This document shows, one piece after another, positions 39,008-40,713 of a DNA stretch of 40,713 bases (the first letter of the stretch is position 1; each line of letters begins with the position of its first letter). Origin of the DNA: a bacterium (GTDB lineage Archaea > Thermoplasmatota > Thermoplasmata > Lutacidiplasmatales > UBA184); assembly GCA_027309555.1 (NCBI GenBank), contig DAIDCO010000014.1, positions 1 to 40,713 on the forward strand, given 5' to 3'. The notes beneath the pieces were generated by a model. It ran no database searches. It saw only the letters and a program-made list of their open reading frames with translations, and was not told the DNA's origin. The position numbers and the translations under genes are program-made.

Positions 39008-39967
39008 TTGGATCGAGAGGAACCCGGAGTCCGGTGGCTCCTCCGGTCGAAAGACCCGTCCGTGCGGTACCTGACCCTCACCGACATTCTCGGAGAGTCC
39101 GAGGAATCCCATGAGGTGCGTGCGGCGAAGAAGCAGATTCGGAAGGGAGCTCGTCTTCGAGCGCTCCTTTCCGGCCAGCGAGCCGACGGAGGGTTTGGCG
39201 TCCACTGGTACAAGAAGTGGGCCGGCGCGACCTGGCGTCTCGTCTCCGCGGTCGAGCTGGAGGTCCCTCCCGATAGCGCCGTCGCCCACCGGGCGGCGGA
39301 TCTCGTGCTCGCCCGGCTCCCCTTGGCCCGGGCCGAACCTCACAAGGTCCGGGGCCGATACCGAGTTCACGCCTCCGTGTTCGGCAACCCTTTGGGTGCC
39401 TGCGCTCGGCTCGGCATGGCCGACGACCCTCGGGTCCGGCGTATCGCCCATTCGCTCGTCCGCTGGCAATGGCCGGATGGCGGGTGGAACTGCGACTCTT
39501 CGGAGGGGGCCCGGCACTCCTCCTTCTACGAGAGCCTCGCGACGCTCTGGGGACTGAACGAATACCTACGGGCCGCAAGGGACGACGCCGTCCGCCTGGC
39601 GGTCCGCCGGGCCGCCGAGCTCTTCCTGACCCATCGACTATTCCGGTCCTGCCACGGGGACGCGGTGATCGATCCGCGGTGGACGCGGCTCCACTACCCG
39701 GTCTACTGGCACTACGACATCCTGCAGGCGCTTCGAGTGCTGGATCGGGCCGGTAAGCTGGGCGACCCGCGTACGCGGGAGGCCCTCGACCTCATCGAGT
39801 CCAAGCGGGGGAAAGACGGCACCTGGCACGCGGAAGGACGCTTCTGGCGCCCGGGTCCCGTGAAGGCCGCCAATACCGAGGTCGTTGACTGGGGGGGAAG
39901 CGGGCCCAACGAAATGATCACGCTGAACGCTCTCCGGGTTCTCATCGGGTCGGGCCGGATCCCGTGA
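39008..39967 (+). CDS. Squalene-cyclase-fold (alpha/alpha toroid) repeat protein
   Basis: A 319-residue product with repeats of the prenyltransferase/squalene-oxidase type: GQRADGGFGVHWYKKWAG near residue 55, WQWPDGGWNCDSSEG near 155, and KRGKDGTWHAEGRFW near 260. Between them are paired helices (VRRIAHSLVRW, LATLWGLNEYLRAARDDAVR). The DXDD catalytic motif of cyclases is not visible and the length is about half that of squalene-hopene cyclases, so it is unlikely to be a cyclase. The start is a TTG at 39008, forced by a stop three codons upstream (38999-39001). The role is unknown; such toroids bind hydrophobic or peptide ligands. Confidence 0.75.
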   Translation: MDREEPGVRWLLRSKDPSVRYLTLTDILGESEESHEVRAAKKQIRKGARLRALLSGQRADGGFGVHWYKKWAGATWRLVSAVELEVPPDSAVAHRAADLVLARLPLARAEPHKVRGRYRVHASVFGNPLGACARLGMADDPRVRRIAHSLVRWQWPDGGWNCDSSEGARHSSFYESLATLWGLNEYLRAARDDAVRLAVRRAAELFLTHRLFRSCHGDAVIDPRWTRLHYPVYWHYDILQALRVLDRAGKLGDPRTREALDLIESKRGKDGTWHAEGRFWRPGPVKAANTEVVDWGGSGPNEMITLNALRVLIGSGRIP

Positions 39968-40099
39968 GACGGGACCGCCGGATGCTTCGGGCAATGGGAT
40001 GCGTCGCTCTGCCGTGCCGCGGCCAAACAGAAATGCCTTCGGTCCGTGCCCTCCCCCATCGCATCGGCGCGGACGTTCGGGAGATCCCATTCCTCTCTC

Positions 40100-40713
40100 C
40101 CGGATAATCGGAGTGGGGCCTAGGAGCCTGTGGCACAGCTCCGAACCGGCTTCGAGGAGCCTCGGTGCTGCTCGCTGTCTCGCCGATCGATGAGCGGGAC
40201 GGTCCCGGTACGCCCTATCCGAGCTGTGCTCGGTAGAGCTTCGTCAGGTTGTGGGTCAGGGCCCACAGCCTCCACTCCCCTCGAACCTTCTCGATCCCTC
40301 TCGTCAGGAACTGCCGCAGCCCTCGCCCTTGCTTGATCTGCCCGAAGGCCGGCTCCACGATGCACTTTCGTCGGCCGTAGTGGGCCCGTCCCCTCTCGCT
40401 CCGGACCTTCCGTTTCATCCGTTGGGTGAAGGTCTCATCGAGCGGCGGCCGCCCTCGGGGACACCTCTCCCGCTCGGCCTTCTTGCCCCGCTCCGGCGGA
40501 CAGTAGACGTCGATCCCCCGCCCCTCCACCGCGCGAATGGCCTCCTCGCTGAAGTATCCGGCATCCGCCACGATCTCTCCGGGCGGCGCTCCCAGGTGGG
40601 CGACCGTCATCTCCGTCATCGGGACCAGCTGTCGCTGGTCCTGCGGCGCCTGCGTGGCCTCGGCAGCCACGATGATCTGGGCCTTTTCGTCCACCATCGC
40701 TTGACAATTATAC
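40100..40713 (-). mobile_element. Right-edge insertion sequence (IS1182 family), partial
   Basis: The element is defined by the transposase gene entering from the right edge. The left boundary near 40100-40130 is a guess from the end of the coding region and the change in sequence character after the toroid gene. Confidence 0.5.
40215..40713 (-). CDS. IS1182-type DDE transposase, C-terminal part, cut by window edge
   Basis: The frame is open through the right edge, so the N-terminal part lies outside; the first visible codons read YNCQAMVDEKAQIIVAAEAT, matching the second-domain start of IS1182 (DUF4096/transposase 11-like) proteins. The second acidic catalytic residue is in IVADAGYFSE and the third in CIVEPAFGQIK. 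The protein ends ALTHNLTKLYRAQLG. It appears intact in the visible part. The end of the insertion sequence should lie between 39968 and 40214; terminal repeats cannot be confirmed without the other end. Confidence 0.85.
   Translation of the reverse strand, partial: YNCQAMVDEKAQIIVAAEATQAPQDQRQLVPMTEMTVAHLGAPPGEIVADAGYFSEEAIRAVEGRGIDVYCPPERGKKAERERCPRGRPPLDETFTQRMKRKVRSERGRAHYGRRKCIVEPAFGQIKQGRGLRQFLTRGIEKVRGEWRLWALTHNLTKLYRAQLG

Noticed and set aside
38682-39114. Plus-strand frame overlapping the start of the toroid protein
   Set aside because: No recognisable domain and it overlaps a better-supported gene by over 100 nt.
1-40713. tRNA genes, CRISPR arrays, prophage or conjugation genes
   Set aside because: No tRNA T-loop/acceptor pattern, no regularly spaced repeats and no phage structural or conjugative genes were seen by eye; a tRNAscan or repeat-finder run would be decisive.

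Overview
The window is about 40.7 kb of very GC-rich DNA (roughly two-thirds or more G+C by eye) with dense coding on both strands. It reads as an archaeal chromosome. Many starts have a TATA-like box about 25-40 nt upstream, some consistent with leaderless mRNAs. The triosephosphate isomerase is of the short archaeal kind, and there are KaiC/RAD55-like proteins, a DUF998 membrane protein, a COG4280-like membrane protein, an archaeal-style DUF429 protein, and HdrA/HdrB/HdrC/MvhD-type redox proteins. A GC-rich terrestrial member of the Thermoplasmatota is my best guess. That is inference; there is no rRNA or tRNA in the window to test it.

Layout. 0.4-6.4 kb: a small acidic protein and triosephosphate isomerase (minus), acetyl-CoA synthetase (plus), a DUF998 membrane protein between two tiny zinc-ribbon genes (minus operon), and a SAM methyltransferase. 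6.5-10.6 kb: a solitary TnpB insertion element with recognisable end hairpins sits directly in front of, and is translationally coupled to, an unusual protein made of a membrane domain, a long coiled coil and a KaiC-like domain. 10.7-18 kb: D-2-hydroxyacid dehydrogenase and HAD hydrolase sharing a promoter region, an acetate-type (AceTr) transporter, an RG-rich three-zinc-ribbon protein, a DUF429 protein, a gap with a candidate structured RNA, a COG4280-like membrane protein and small unknowns. 18.5-24.7 kb: a fused chorismate-utilising synthase plus a class IV aminotransferase/lyase, a potassium-channel-like protein with an aberrant pore loop, and NAD(P) malic enzyme. 25-28.7 kb: hotdog thioesterase, a decayed gene, a flavodoxin-like protein, membrane and small zinc proteins, and a VOC protein. 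29-36.5 kb: DsrE2-like protein and then a tight seven-gene operon TusA - MvhD-like - HdrA/GltD fusion - second HdrA - small helix-turn-helix - HdrC - HdrB. 37.1-40.7 kb: a KaiC/GvpD-like ATPase, a squalene-cyclase-fold repeat protein and the edge of an IS1182-type transposase.

The most interesting object is the 29.0-36.5 kb redox cluster. It combines sulfur-carrier proteins (DsrE2, TusA) with a heterodisulfide-reductase-like set. One HdrA carries an inserted NAD(P)H-oxidoreductase (GltD/NfnB-like) module, and several normally essential cysteines are missing in the MvhD, HdrB and second HdrA homologues. A plausible reading (inference) is a soluble, NAD(P)H-linked, possibly electron-bifurcating enzyme acting on a protein-bound sulfur or disulfide substrate rather than CoM-S-S-CoB. 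Acetyl-CoA synthetase, the acetate-family transporter, malic enzyme and thioesterase suggest a heterotroph that takes up and activates acetate.
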